Source: Phycisphaerae bacterium
GTDB lineage: Bacteria; Planctomycetota; Phycisphaerae; Sedimentisphaerales; Anaerohalosphaeraceae
Direction of reading: 5' to 3'
Assembly: GCA_021736615.1 (NCBI GenBank)
Contig: JAIPFN010000109.1
Span: 1-17,873 of the forward strand
DNA length: 17,873 bases
A program made the translations under genes and the position numbers. Shown one piece after another: positions 1 to 7,279 of this stretch (the first letter of the stretch is position 1; the number at the start of each line of letters is the position of its first letter). Below the pieces are notes generated by a model. That model saw only the letters and a list, made by a program, of their open reading frames with translations, was not told the origin of the DNA and ran no database searches.

Positions 1-221
1 TTATTATCTGTTCCCTAAATTACATCCACTTTTGCTTTTAAACATCTGGCTTCGGTTGGGGGGTGTTTGAAAAGAATAAAAACAGCCTCGCCGAAGGCGA
101 TTCCTTACTTTCTTACCCACAAATTATTCCGAAGAGCCAAAGTTTTCCTCTTTGCTGGTTTGCAGTAATAGCTGAAACACAAGCAATAAGACCTTTAATT
201 CTCTATTCGGAGATATCACTA
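1..221. other. Leading stretch with no convincing gene
   Basis: A frame is open through this stretch from a GTG at 63 and is continuous with the small membrane protein at 222, but its translation looks like no known N-terminus and it lacks a good ribosome binding site next to the GTG. A short dyad (TCGCC-GAA-GGCGA, about 93-105) is the only structure I see. It is most likely untranslated leader or the end of an upstream gene region. Confidence 0.4.
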
Positions 222-395
222 ATGATCAAAAGTCTATTTCAAGCGATTGAATCTCTAATACGAGCCGCAATGTATCTTCTGATCCTTGTAATAGGACTGG
301 CAGCAACCAGCTTGGGAGCTTTCATTGTTATTTTTCTCGCATTTCGTATCGGTCAGTTCATCTGGATCATGTTTCTAAAGGAGCCTTGGCTATGA
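222..395 (+). CDS. Small hydrophobic membrane protein, 57 aa
   Basis: I chose the ATG at 222 because GGAG (209-212) lies 9 bases upstream and the protein then begins sensibly (MIKSLFQAIESL). The frame remains open back to a GTG at 63, but that extension looks non-coding. Residues 1-15 form an amphipathic stretch, followed by a long hydrophobic segment (about 16-50) sufficient for one long or two short membrane helices, and a short charged tail. The stop overlaps the next start (ATGA at 392-395), indicating translational coupling with the Cys-rich protein. No family is recognised. It is one of six small membrane proteins in this gene run, which suggests a membrane-embedded assembly. Confidence 0.6.
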   Translation: MIKSLFQAIESLIRAAMYLLILVIGLAATSLGAFIVIFLAFRIGQFIWIMFLKEPWL

Positions 396-1042
396 ATATT
401 GCTATGGATATCGCAATGAAACTATTCCATTGGATGCTTAAACGCTCGCATAGGGCTTCAGCAAACCCAAACCCAAATCCAATGCCCATGCCTAGCCAGT
501 CAACACACCGGGGTTATTCCCAAGGGACACCAATCGAAGCATTGATCGAAGAGGATGCTACTATTGGGATTAATTTTAGTCCTGGGAAACAGCATGGGCT
601 CCACAGAGGACCTAGCGGAGAGCTAATACGATCTCACAGGAATATATCGATTTTAGTTGGCTGTAATCATATTGTTTCGCAACTACAGGCATCACATGAA
701 CAAGGAAAATCTCCGGTTAGGGGTATTGCAGGCAAATGTATTTATTGTGAAAAAGAGTTCAGTAAGTCCGTCCAGAAAGGACAGCTCGATCCATTTGAAG
801 CCGAACGTATGTCCTTGGTATGCACCGATTGTGCTCGACTTACTGTTTCAGGGGTTTTATGTTGCCCAAGACACTATGTAGCTGTTGATAATGGCAACAA
901 TCAGATTGAGTATCTAGGTCCAGATGAACAGGCTAAACAAAGTCGTAAGCAACTTGTTGAGAACATATTGACGCCCATCACAGGGCTTTTCGTTGATCAA
1001 GGCTCCAGTCAATTAAGCGCACCGGGGGATAATGATGAATAG
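392..1042 (+). CDS. Cys-rich putative zinc-binding protein, 216 aa
   Basis: The start is the ATG at 392, with AAAGGAG at 377-383 eight bases upstream; it overlaps the previous stop by 4 bases. After an N-terminal helix-like segment (1-18) there is a low-complexity Asn/Pro/Met stretch (about 25-35). The central part has three paired-cysteine clusters: C116-x2-C119, C144-x2-C147, and C157-C158 followed by H161. This spacing is typical of a zinc ribbon or treble-clef fold binding one or two metal ions. I do not recognise the family. The stop overlaps the start of the HerA/TraD-like ATPase gene, so the two products are probably made together and may interact, for example with this protein as a DNA- or protein-binding adaptor. 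That role is inference. Confidence 0.72.
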   Translation: MNIAMDIAMKLFHWMLKRSHRASANPNPNPMPMPSQSTHRGYSQGTPIEALIEEDATIGINFSPGKQHGLHRGPSGELIRSHRNISILVGCNHIVSQLQASHEQGKSPVRGIAGKCIYCEKEFSKSVQKGQLDPFEAERMSLVCTDCARLTVSGVLCCPRHYVAVDNGNNQIEYLGPDEQAKQSRKQLVENILTPITGLFVDQGSSQLSAPGDNDE

Positions 1043-2486
1043 AAAAACTTGCTTGCTACTCATACTCATATTTTTGCTCAGCTGTTCAGGCCAAGGAGAC
1101 TGTATGCATTTCAATAATGATCCCCCAGCGGTAACGCCACACAATATTGATGAAACCTTTAAGTCACTCCAAGCGAACCCTGAACTGCTTAAATTGGAAC
1201 CTGAACTCCGCAGAAGATACTTATTGCGCGATGACAATGTCCAGTGGTTGATTGAGAAAGCATCTATTTGTTCTGATGAGAATAGTACTTGGGCGATTAG
1301 CCAGTTGAGAATGGTATTGGAAGCGGAATCAATCGAAGACATGCGTACCGGTAATATGTTTGGGCCGATGGCGCCACCGCAATTGCTCAGCAAAGGCGAT
1401 ATTCATCTCTTTAACCAAGCCAACGGTATACCGTGGAAAATTCCATCAGACGCATTAACTCGTGGCATGCTACTTACCGGACCACAAGGTGGTGGAAAAA
1501 CCCGTTTTTTAATATGGCTATGCCATCAGCTTAATCAAAGCGGTATACCATTCTTTATCTTAGACCCTAAGCTCGGTTTAAAAGAATGGGCTAATTACCT
1601 CAACGCAACATATATTGATGTTGAAGATATCAGCATTGACTTGTCACCGCCGCCTGGTTTGACATACGAACAGTTTTTGCCGGCACTGGCACCACAAATC
1701 GGTGATATTCTTGGGCTTATTTATGGCACCGAGATACTTCAGGAAGCGGTCCAGATTTGCATTGATCTTCGCAGGCAGTGTATTCAACAGGGGAAAAATA
1801 CTGAAATATCACTTTTCGATATCTATCAGGCTGTCCCTTCAATCAAGGATGCTTCAAAAGGCCGCCGCTTGGGCTATCGAGAAGCAGTAACTACCAGCTT
1901 AGGTCGTATACTAACCGGTAGCGGCAACCTGTTCAAATGTCGTAAAGGAATAGACCTGTCAACATTGTTCAATCACAACGTGATCCTTGGATGTCGATCA
2001 GTCACCGATGATTTTGCGGCTAAATTCCTTGCTCTTTTCCTGCTATACTGGTTACACGAGTCAGAAAGGTATTCACCTCCTTCAGACCGTCTAAAACGGG
2101 TACTAATATTTGACGATGCTACACGATATTTAGCTAACCGTGGTGGTTTTGATGCAGCAAGCACGACTTCTCCCTTCGTAAACATCTTTTCTCAGCTTCG
2201 CTCTAGCGGTAGCGGCGTCATCTCAACAACTCAGATTCCGCATCTGGCCGATGCTGGAGTGCTTGCGTTGTCTCATACGGTTATAAATGTAGGCCCCCTT
2301 CATTTTGGCAAAGATAAGAAAGTTCTCGGTGAAATGATGGGCTTGGATGGAGATCAGCGTCAGGCACTTGGCAAGATTGAAAAAGGTCAAGCCGTGGGAT
2401 TTTGTGCCGGTTCTGCATTTCCAGGAGTTGTTTTCGGAAAGACATGTGATGTTTCAGATTCAGAGAAAGGCAGCATTAATGGATAA
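1032..2486 (+). CDS. P-loop ATPase of the HerA/VirB4/TraD (DNA-pumping) type
   Basis: This 484-aa protein carries the core of the FtsK/HerA superfamily. There is a Walker A motif GPQGGGKT (150-157), followed by a DPK motif (178-180) typical of TraD/VirD4 and HerA-like ATPases. The Walker B strand is VLIFDD (357-362), and a later STTQIPH motif (398-404) matches the conserved Gln of this group. The family forms hexameric motors that move DNA in conjugation, chromosome segregation or end-resection. Two starts are possible. ATG 1032 gives an N-terminus with a hydrophobic core and a lipobox-like LLSC (residues 15-18). ATG 1104 (residue 25) has a much better site, AAGGAG at 1093-1098, and gives a soluble 460-aa form. 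It overlaps its neighbours on both sides, so it belongs to one operon with the Cys-rich and wHTH/nuclease-like proteins. A coupling protein or a defence helicase are both possible. Confidence 0.82.
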   Translation: MMNRKTCLLLILIFLLSCSGQGDCMHFNNDPPAVTPHNIDETFKSLQANPELLKLEPELRRRYLLRDDNVQWLIEKASICSDENSTWAISQLRMVLEAESIEDMRTGNMFGPMAPPQLLSKGDIHLFNQANGIPWKIPSDALTRGMLLTGPQGGGKTRFLIWLCHQLNQSGIPFFILDPKLGLKEWANYLNATYIDVEDISIDLSPPPGLTYEQFLPALAPQIGDILGLIYGTEILQEAVQICIDLRRQCIQQGKNTEISLFDIYQAVPSIKDASKGRRLGYREAVTTSLGRILTGSGNLFKCRKGIDLSTLFNHNVILGCRSVTDDFAAKFLALFLLYWLHESERYSPPSDRLKRVLIFDDATRYLANRGGFDAASTTSPFVNIFSQLRSSGSGVISTTQIPHLADAGVLALSHTVINVGPLHFGKDKKVLGEMMGLDGDQRQALGKIEKGQAVGFCAGSAFPGVVFGKTCDVSDSEKGSING

Positions 2487-3249
2487 GTTTGCGATAATTA
2501 TTCATGCCCTGGAAGTGATCCCGCATGAAAGCCTCCAAGAGCTAGCATATGTGAAAGAGGAATTGCAAGAAAAACGCCTAGCAAAAACTGTTAAAGCAGA
2601 AATCACTGACGATCTTCAGATGGAGGACCAATTAGTTCTTACTCCTGATGCGACAGCTCTTGCATATGACATCATCCATACTTTTGCTTCGGTATATAAA
2701 GAGCGAGGTGGTCGCCTTGGTTTCTCTGTACGACGGCTTAGTAAAGCAAAAGAAGAACTTATCGAAAATCAGTTGGCGATGGAGATATGGAGTGGCAAGG
2801 CACTTTTCCTTGCGCCAACGGAGCGTCTATATAGCCATCTTAAAATGTTGTCACCTTACAAGCGAAATGTATCATTAGAGCATTCTTTTCGGTCTTTGCT
2901 TACAGAACAACTGATTAAAGGTTACCTGCATATTCATAAGACCGGCATTGAAGTTCCAGTTGGTACTACTGGCAGTACAGTTGACCTAGTTGCCTATCTG
3001 AAAAACGGTGGACGTTGGGCATATGAGATCACTCTTAGCAGCTCTAATGTAACCGAGAATGCAGCAAAACTTCGTAACAAGGGCTTCTCTAAGATTATTT
3101 TTGTCTGTCGTGATGACCAGCTTCGTCGCTCTGTTCAAACGATCCTTCGCGATGCTGGTTTTGAACCTGATTTCTTTGCAACAATTGAATGTACCATCTT
3201 CAGTGTATTGATGAAAAAACACAAGCGATCAACTACTAAAGGAAAATGA
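2479..3249 (+). CDS. Possible winged-helix protein with weak PD-(D/E)XK-like C-terminal domain, 256 aa
   Basis: The ATG at 2479 overlaps the ATPase stop by 8 bases and has AGAAAGG about 8 bases upstream; the frame is open further back, but that part is a shadow of the ATPase gene. Residues 1-45 are helical and acidic. Residues about 60-125 read like a winged helix (a recognition-type helix near SVRRLSKAKEELIENQLA). The C-terminal part (155-225) has D169 before a beta strand, a turn, then WAYEIT (180-185) and a helix rich in Asn, Lys and Arg, followed by the strand KIIFVCRDD. This D...E-x-T order resembles the PD-(D/E)XK fold with the usual Lys replaced by Thr, so it may be inactive as a nuclease. 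Coupling to the ATPase gene suggests a DNA-binding partner. The domain calls are by eye. Confidence 0.6.
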   Translation: MDKFAIIIHALEVIPHESLQELAYVKEELQEKRLAKTVKAEITDDLQMEDQLVLTPDATALAYDIIHTFASVYKERGGRLGFSVRRLSKAKEELIENQLAMEIWSGKALFLAPTERLYSHLKMLSPYKRNVSLEHSFRSLLTEQLIKGYLHIHKTGIEVPVGTTGSTVDLVAYLKNGGRWAYEITLSSSNVTENAAKLRNKGFSKIIFVCRDDQLRRSVQTILRDAGFEPDFFATIECTIFSVLMKKHKRSTTKGK

Positions 3250-3253
3250 TAAT

Positions 3254-3475
3254 ATGAAATCGATTCGTTTCAGGGAAATATTCATTGCAATTGTTGTCGT
3301 TTTTGTGATGTCAAAAGCCAAATATATTTGTCAATGGCTCCGAGACATACATGACAATGAAATCCTGACTTTAGAGCCGATCCAAGACTTCCCGGATGGA
3401 GCTCGTGTCGCAATTACAGTAGCCTTCTACCTGCTTATTTTTGGGATTATCTGGAAATTATTACTACGAAAATGA
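3254..3475 (+). CDS. Small membrane protein with two predicted helices, 73 aa
   Basis: The start ATG 3254 follows AAAGGA (3239-3244) and the previous stop by four bases. Hydrophobic segments lie at about residues 7-20 and 51-69, separated by a polar loop and ending with a basic Lys/Arg tail. The C-terminal segment (FYLLIFGIIWKLLLRK) is similar in style to those of the membrane proteins at 7280 and 7744. I recognise no family. It sits between the ATPase/wHTH pair and the chaperone genes, so it could be the membrane anchor linking them; this is inference only. Confidence 0.62.
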   Translation: MKSIRFREIFIAIVVVFVMSKAKYICQWLRDIHDNEILTLEPIQDFPDGARVAITVAFYLLIFGIIWKLLLRK

Positions 3476-3501
3476 CAATTTTGTTACTGAAAGGAAAACT
3501 T

Positions 3502-4200
3502 ATGTTTGGAAGAACGAAAAAACGCAGAAGCAATTGTGATGAAATTGCTCTTGAGGAAAGCCATGACACAAAAACATATATCCCTGTTACCCTAAACAAA
3601 GATGAAACTGTAGGGCATAAAAATCTTAAAAAAGCAGCTTTGGTTATTGGCCAGTTCATAGGTCAGATCGACTATAAAGTGAGTAAACAGAATAGACTAT
3701 TGGTCGATATATTGGGTGCAAATCATGAAAATCTTAAAAGGATTGAAGCATGCTTTGACACCGCATCAGATTGCCAGAAGTTGACATCAGAATTGGCGAA
3801 TCAGAACCTTGAACGGCATGCTTTATATCCCGCGATTATGGCAGTTGACGCTCTTGCGGAGACAATTATGAAGTTGGCAAAGCAGGCTTATGACTTGCTC
3901 TGCAGTCAACAGCTTGACGAAAGCTCTGGTTTACTTGCAAATTCAATCATAGATGCAGCAAAGGTCGCAGAAACTAAGATGTTGCAGTTGCAGATTACAC
4001 AAATCAACCCTGATAGCCTAGATGACTTGGACTGTGACTGTCATCAGCTAGTCAAAGTTGTCAGTACCACAGATCCTGATCAACATAAGAAAGTAAAAGA
4101 AACTGTCAAATCAGGTCTATTCTACAATGGAGTAGTCCTTCGGCAAGCAAAAGTTACAGCCTACCGTTTCAACAGCGATAACGATGCTGTTGAAAAATAA
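3502..4200 (+). CDS. Divergent GrpE-like nucleotide exchange factor, 232 aa
   Basis: The start ATG 3502 has AAAGGA six bases upstream; an earlier in-frame ATG at 3472 overlaps the previous stop but has no binding site. A basic N-terminus (FGRTKKRRS) is followed by long helical stretches (about 40-165) and a short C-terminal beta-type region. The C-terminus carries DPDQHKKV (191-198) and GLFYNGVVLRQAKVTAYRF (205-223), which matches the end of GrpE (FDP-x-H, then GY-x-G-x-VLR-x-A-x-V). GrpE releases ADP from Hsp70, and the next gene encodes an Hsp70 only 29 bases away. The helical part is not recognisable as canonical GrpE, so the call rests on the C-terminal pattern and on the neighbour. An accessory exchange factor specialised for this Hsp70 is the simplest reading. 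Confidence 0.7.
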   Translation: MFGRTKKRRSNCDEIALEESHDTKTYIPVTLNKDETVGHKNLKKAALVIGQFIGQIDYKVSKQNRLLVDILGANHENLKRIEACFDTASDCQKLTSELANQNLERHALYPAIMAVDALAETIMKLAKQAYDLLCSQQLDESSGLLANSIIDAAKVAETKMLQLQITQINPDSLDDLDCDCHQLVKVVSTTDPDQHKKVKETVKSGLFYNGVVLRQAKVTAYRFNSDNDAVEK

Positions 4201-4229
4201 ATCTCATATTTTTAAGAAAGGAATGTATT

Positions 4230-5831
4230 ATGAAAAACAAAGGAAATACCTCTCAGAGTCAAAACTACCTTGGAGTTGATTTAGGCACAACAACATCACA
4301 GATCGCCATTGTCGATTCGACGGGGGTTGTACAAGTTTTGACAAATTTGGATGGTGATTTGGTCACACAATCACTTGTGTCAGTGGCAGGCGATAGACCT
4401 ACGGTCGGGAAAACTGCCAAGCATGATCGTTTCTTTGAACCTGAAAAGGTTGCCGAGCAATTTAAAAAACATATGGCAACAGTAACTGAAGACGGCAAGC
4501 CTATTTCTGTTGTTACAGGAAATGATGGCTCTGAATTAACGGCAGTGCAATTGTCAGCCATATTGCTCGCTTACCTCAAAGAAAGTGCTGAAAAGCGGCT
4601 AGGACAGGCAATTGAAAATGTAGTCATCAGTGTGCCTGCATACTTTGAAAGAATTGCCAGACAGGCAACTAAAGACGCTGGGAAGATTGCTGGCTTTAAA
4701 CAGGTACACATTGTCGACGAGCCTACTGCCGGTGCCACTTACTATGGCTTGTCTAAAGGAATTGATCAGAAGATCGCTGTTTTCGACTTAGGTGGTGGAA
4801 CATTTGACATTTGTATTCTGCAACTTAAATCCAACGGTTCTATTGCCCCAATTGCAGCTGATGGTGATCCTGAATGTGGCGGTAGCAATGTCGATGAAGC
4901 TATATTTCAGGAAGTATGTAAGTTTGTAAATGAAAAAGGTGGCAAAGTCGATCCCAGCAAAGATTTATCTTGGTGGTGTGAAACTCTGGATTGGTGTAAT
5001 CAAGGCAAGGAAGCTTTGGCCTACAAAGACTCAACAATCATACCTGTCAAAGTTGGTAAAGAGCGGCACTCGTTTAATTTGACTTACGATCAAATGAAAG
5101 AGTACTCAGCAGATATTATTGAGACTTTGGAAAAGTGTTGCGAAAGAGTACTTAAAAAGGCTAATCTGACCGGGCAAGACATCGACTGTATAATTTTAAT
5201 TGGTGGAAGTAGCCGACTTCGCTTTGTTCAGGAAATTGTCAAAAAGATGTTTGGTAAAGATCCTGTCACTGATACCGACCCTGATATGGCCGTTGCGAAG
5301 GGAAATGCTATCCTTGCTGCTGCATATTTCTCAGATCCTGACAGTACGTTACTGATCGAGGGCGATCACTTTCTTGCTGGAACATTAAAACCCAAAGCAA
5401 TCGTTGGTCGTGATTTGTGTGTGGCAGCAATCACACACCAGAACGGTAAAAATGATCGCAACGAATATAATGTCCCAATCATACCATCCACGGCCAAACT
5501 TCCTTTTGAGGCTAAAGAATATTTTACGCCTATTGATTCACAAAGTCGCAATGTATGCGTGAAACTGATTGACGGACCTCCGAAAGAACTATCAAGCAAC
5601 TTTAAACCGCTCCAGGAAGCTGAAATTTCTATCCAGCCCACAAATGAAGAAGACAATGATGACAGGATTGAATTTATGGTGGCAATGGACACAGAGGGCA
5701 TGGTTGACATCAAAGTCCGTGATGTAAAGTTGAATAAGCCTGTGCCGATTAAGTTTAAATTTGGTGTAGGGCTTTCTGAAGAAGACCTAAACGAACAACG
5801 TGAGCAATTGCTGGCCAGGCATAACATTTAA
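4230..5831 (+). CDS. Short DnaK-like Hsp70 chaperone, 533 aa
   Basis: ATG 4230 follows GAAAGGA (4216-4222). The nucleotide-binding domain is complete by motif: GVDLGTTTS (15-23), Lys in EQFKKHM (about 79-80), VPAYF (135-139), VDEPTAGA (162-169), FDLGGGTFDI (185-194) and IGGSSR (324-329). An ATP-driven chaperone cycle is therefore expected. The region after about residue 365 differs from housekeeping DnaK: the usual hydrophobic linker (DVLLLDV) is absent, replaced by an LLIEGDHFLAGTL stretch. A recognisable beta substrate-binding part follows (VPIIPSTAKLPF near 417-428; VAMDTEGMVDIKVRD near 490-504). The helical lid is missing, since DnaK is about 630-640 aa. It follows the GrpE-like gene and precedes the vWA and J-like genes, so it is probably a dedicated, element-specific chaperone rather than the cell's own DnaK. 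Confidence 0.93.
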   Translation: MKNKGNTSQSQNYLGVDLGTTTSQIAIVDSTGVVQVLTNLDGDLVTQSLVSVAGDRPTVGKTAKHDRFFEPEKVAEQFKKHMATVTEDGKPISVVTGNDGSELTAVQLSAILLAYLKESAEKRLGQAIENVVISVPAYFERIARQATKDAGKIAGFKQVHIVDEPTAGATYYGLSKGIDQKIAVFDLGGGTFDICILQLKSNGSIAPIAADGDPECGGSNVDEAIFQEVCKFVNEKGGKVDPSKDLSWWCETLDWCNQGKEALAYKDSTIIPVKVGKERHSFNLTYDQMKEYSADIIETLEKCCERVLKKANLTGQDIDCIILIGGSSRLRFVQEIVKKMFGKDPVTDTDPDMAVAKGNAILAAAYFSDPDSTLLIEGDHFLAGTLKPKAIVGRDLCVAAITHQNGKNDRNEYNVPIIPSTAKLPFEAKEYFTPIDSQSRNVCVKLIDGPPKELSSNFKPLQEAEISIQPTNEEDNDDRIEFMVAMDTEGMVDIKVRDVKLNKPVPIKFKFGVGLSEEDLNEQREQLLARHNI

Positions 5832-5857
5832 TTTTAATAATTATAACGGAGTGAATT

Positions 5858-6562
5858 ATGAGCCTCTTCTATAAAATGCAAGAAATGAACAAATTACTCA
5901 AGGCGCAAATATGCGGCATAGAGTTCAGCAAAGATATTAGCGGGATGCCTTTGAATCCAAATCCTATGCGGGTATATTCGGCAACTTTGCTTGTTTTCAT
6001 TATTATAGATAGATCAATCAGCATGCTTGAGTCGGATTATCCGCCATCCAGACTTAAAGCCGCTAAACGTGCTGCTAAAGACTTCGTCACGACATTAAAA
6101 AGTCATAACGACATGGCCTTTGTTGCAGTCATATCTTTTGGTGAAACAGCCTCTGTAGTATTGCCTCCAACTTCAATTGAATATGAGAAACAAATTCTAA
6201 AGAAAATCAACTCGATTGATATCGAAGGAGGTACTGATACGGCTAAAGGTCTGAAAGAAGCAGATTCTATTCTTTCGCAATACCATAATCGCAGCTTGAA
6301 GTCTCAAGTAATACTTTTAACGGATGGTCATGGTGGTCGACCGACCAAGGTTGCTGAAAAACTCAAGTTCGAATACGGAACAATTATTGATGTTGTCGGT
6401 ATTGGCGGTAATCAAAAAGATGTGAATGAGGTGTTACTGAAAAAAGTTGCAACGACTGATGTAGACGGTACAAATCATTATCGCTTCATCAAAGATCAAG
6501 CTGCATTGAGCCAACACTATCATCAATTGGCTACTGGTCTTGCCTGGAAAGGAGGCTGTTAA
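5858..6562 (+). CDS. von Willebrand factor A domain protein with intact MIDAS, 234 aa
   Basis: The start ATG 5858 is preceded by ACGGAG, about six bases upstream. The metal-ion-dependent adhesion site is complete: DRSIS (51-55; DxSxS), the Thr in GGTDT (114-118) and the Asp of TDGHGG (145-150). The alternating strands and helices of the vWA fold fill residues 42-225, and there is no signal peptide, so it is probably cytoplasmic or attached to the inner membrane by partners. vWA proteins bind partner proteins through Mg2+ and often work with chaperones or AAA+ ATPases. The stop overlaps the ATG of the J-like gene by one base (TAATG), and the gene follows Hsp70 by 26 bases, so a role as client-binding or assembly factor in the Hsp70 set is likely. 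Confidence 0.9.
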   Translation: MSLFYKMQEMNKLLKAQICGIEFSKDISGMPLNPNPMRVYSATLLVFIIIDRSISMLESDYPPSRLKAAKRAAKDFVTTLKSHNDMAFVAVISFGETASVVLPPTSIEYEKQILKKINSIDIEGGTDTAKGLKEADSILSQYHNRSLKSQVILLTDGHGGRPTKVAEKLKFEYGTIIDVVGIGGNQKDVNEVLLKKVATTDVDGTNHYRFIKDQAALSQHYHQLATGLAWKGGC

Positions 6563-6963
6563 TGACAAGAAATGAGGCATATAGATTGTTGGGTATCTCT
6601 CGCTCTGTCGGTATAAAACCGGCAGAGCAGGCATACCGCCAAAAATGTAAAGAGTGCCAAATGAATATGATTCCAGGTAATTCTGTATCTGTTCGTAAGA
6701 AGGCCCAGGAAGAACTGGCTCAGTTAACCACGGCGTGGCATGCAATTCAAATCGTGAGTCCTAGAAAACAAACAAACACTAAGCCGACGAAGACGACTCC
6801 AAAGCCTAAACCGGTATCAGCTCAAAAAGTTGACGATCTTGCTAATTCATGGGATTCCTTTTTCTCAATGCTTCCATTTCCAAGGCCTATTGCGGTTACT
6901 TTTGCGGTCCTGGCAATTGCAGCGTCAATGTTTTTTATTCACCAGTATATGAAAGGAAATTGA
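6562..6963 (+). CDS. Tail-anchored J-like protein lacking HPD, 133 aa
   Basis: ATG 6562 has a strong AAAGGAGG six bases upstream and overlaps the vWA stop. Residues 4-62 have the J-domain helix pattern: EAYRLLGIS (helix I), a helix II ending near C32, a loop, and a helix III with A-x-W-x-AIQ at its end. The catalytic HPD tripeptide that should sit in the loop (33-42) is replaced by a Met/Pro/Gly/Asn sequence. A Lys/Thr/Pro-rich linker (about 68-88) leads to a single C-terminal membrane helix (about 109-127). Canonical J-proteins use HPD to stimulate Hsp70 ATPase. Without it, this protein may hold Hsp70 at the membrane or antagonise a true J-protein, as the Pam16 type does in mitochondria. The J-like call is from pattern and context, moderately sure. 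Confidence 0.68.
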   Translation: MTRNEAYRLLGISRSVGIKPAEQAYRQKCKECQMNMIPGNSVSVRKKAQEELAQLTTAWHAIQIVSPRKQTNTKPTKTTPKPKPVSAQKVDDLANSWDSFFSMLPFPRPIAVTFAVLAIAASMFFIHQYMKGN

Positions 6964-6965
6964 CT

Positions 6966-7253
6966 ATGGGCTTAGTGCAAAACATCTTGTTGGGTTTTAT
7001 ACACCTATTTTTCGTGGCGATTGACTTATTCTTTCTAATGTTGATTGTAAAGAGCGTTCATGATAGATGGAAACCTGTTTTCTTAGATAAGTTCTCAGAA
7101 GTAGCTGAGCCTTTAATAGACAACACTTTAGCCTATCTTCATGATTTGACACTCGCAATTACTCGAAAAACCTATTCTGATAGAACGTTGGCCATCATGC
7201 TTCTGGTAGCCATGTCACTGTTACGGTTTATTATTGCAAGCGTGATCGCATAA
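6966..7253 (+). CDS. Small membrane protein, 95 aa, weakly YggT-like
   Basis: The ATG at 6966 follows AAAGGA (about 6951-6957) and the J-like stop by two bases; a frame open further upstream is only a shadow of the J-like gene. There is a long hydrophobic N-terminal segment (about 4-28), a polar middle that may lie on the membrane surface (30-72), and a C-terminal hydrophobic helix (about 73-94). The order helix, KPVFLDKF-type turn, then helix recalls the YggT family, but the conserved prolines are not clear, so I give no family name. Its stop overlaps the next frame (TAATG at 7251-7255). Confidence 0.6.
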   Translation: MGLVQNILLGFIHLFFVAIDLFFLMLIVKSVHDRWKPVFLDKFSEVAEPLIDNTLAYLHDLTLAITRKTYSDRTLAIMLLVAMSLLRFIIASVIA

Positions 7254-7279
7254 TGATTTTTATCGAAAGGATTAGACAA

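Noticed and set aside
63..221. Longer N-terminus of the first membrane protein from a GTG at 63
   Set aside because: No ribosome binding site at usual spacing and an unprotein-like sequence; ATG 222 has GGAG upstream and a plausible N-terminus.
2347..2478. Earlier start of the wHTH/PD-(D/E)XK-like gene
   Set aside because: This part is a frame shadow of the ATPase gene; ATG 2479 has a purine-rich site and a short overlap.
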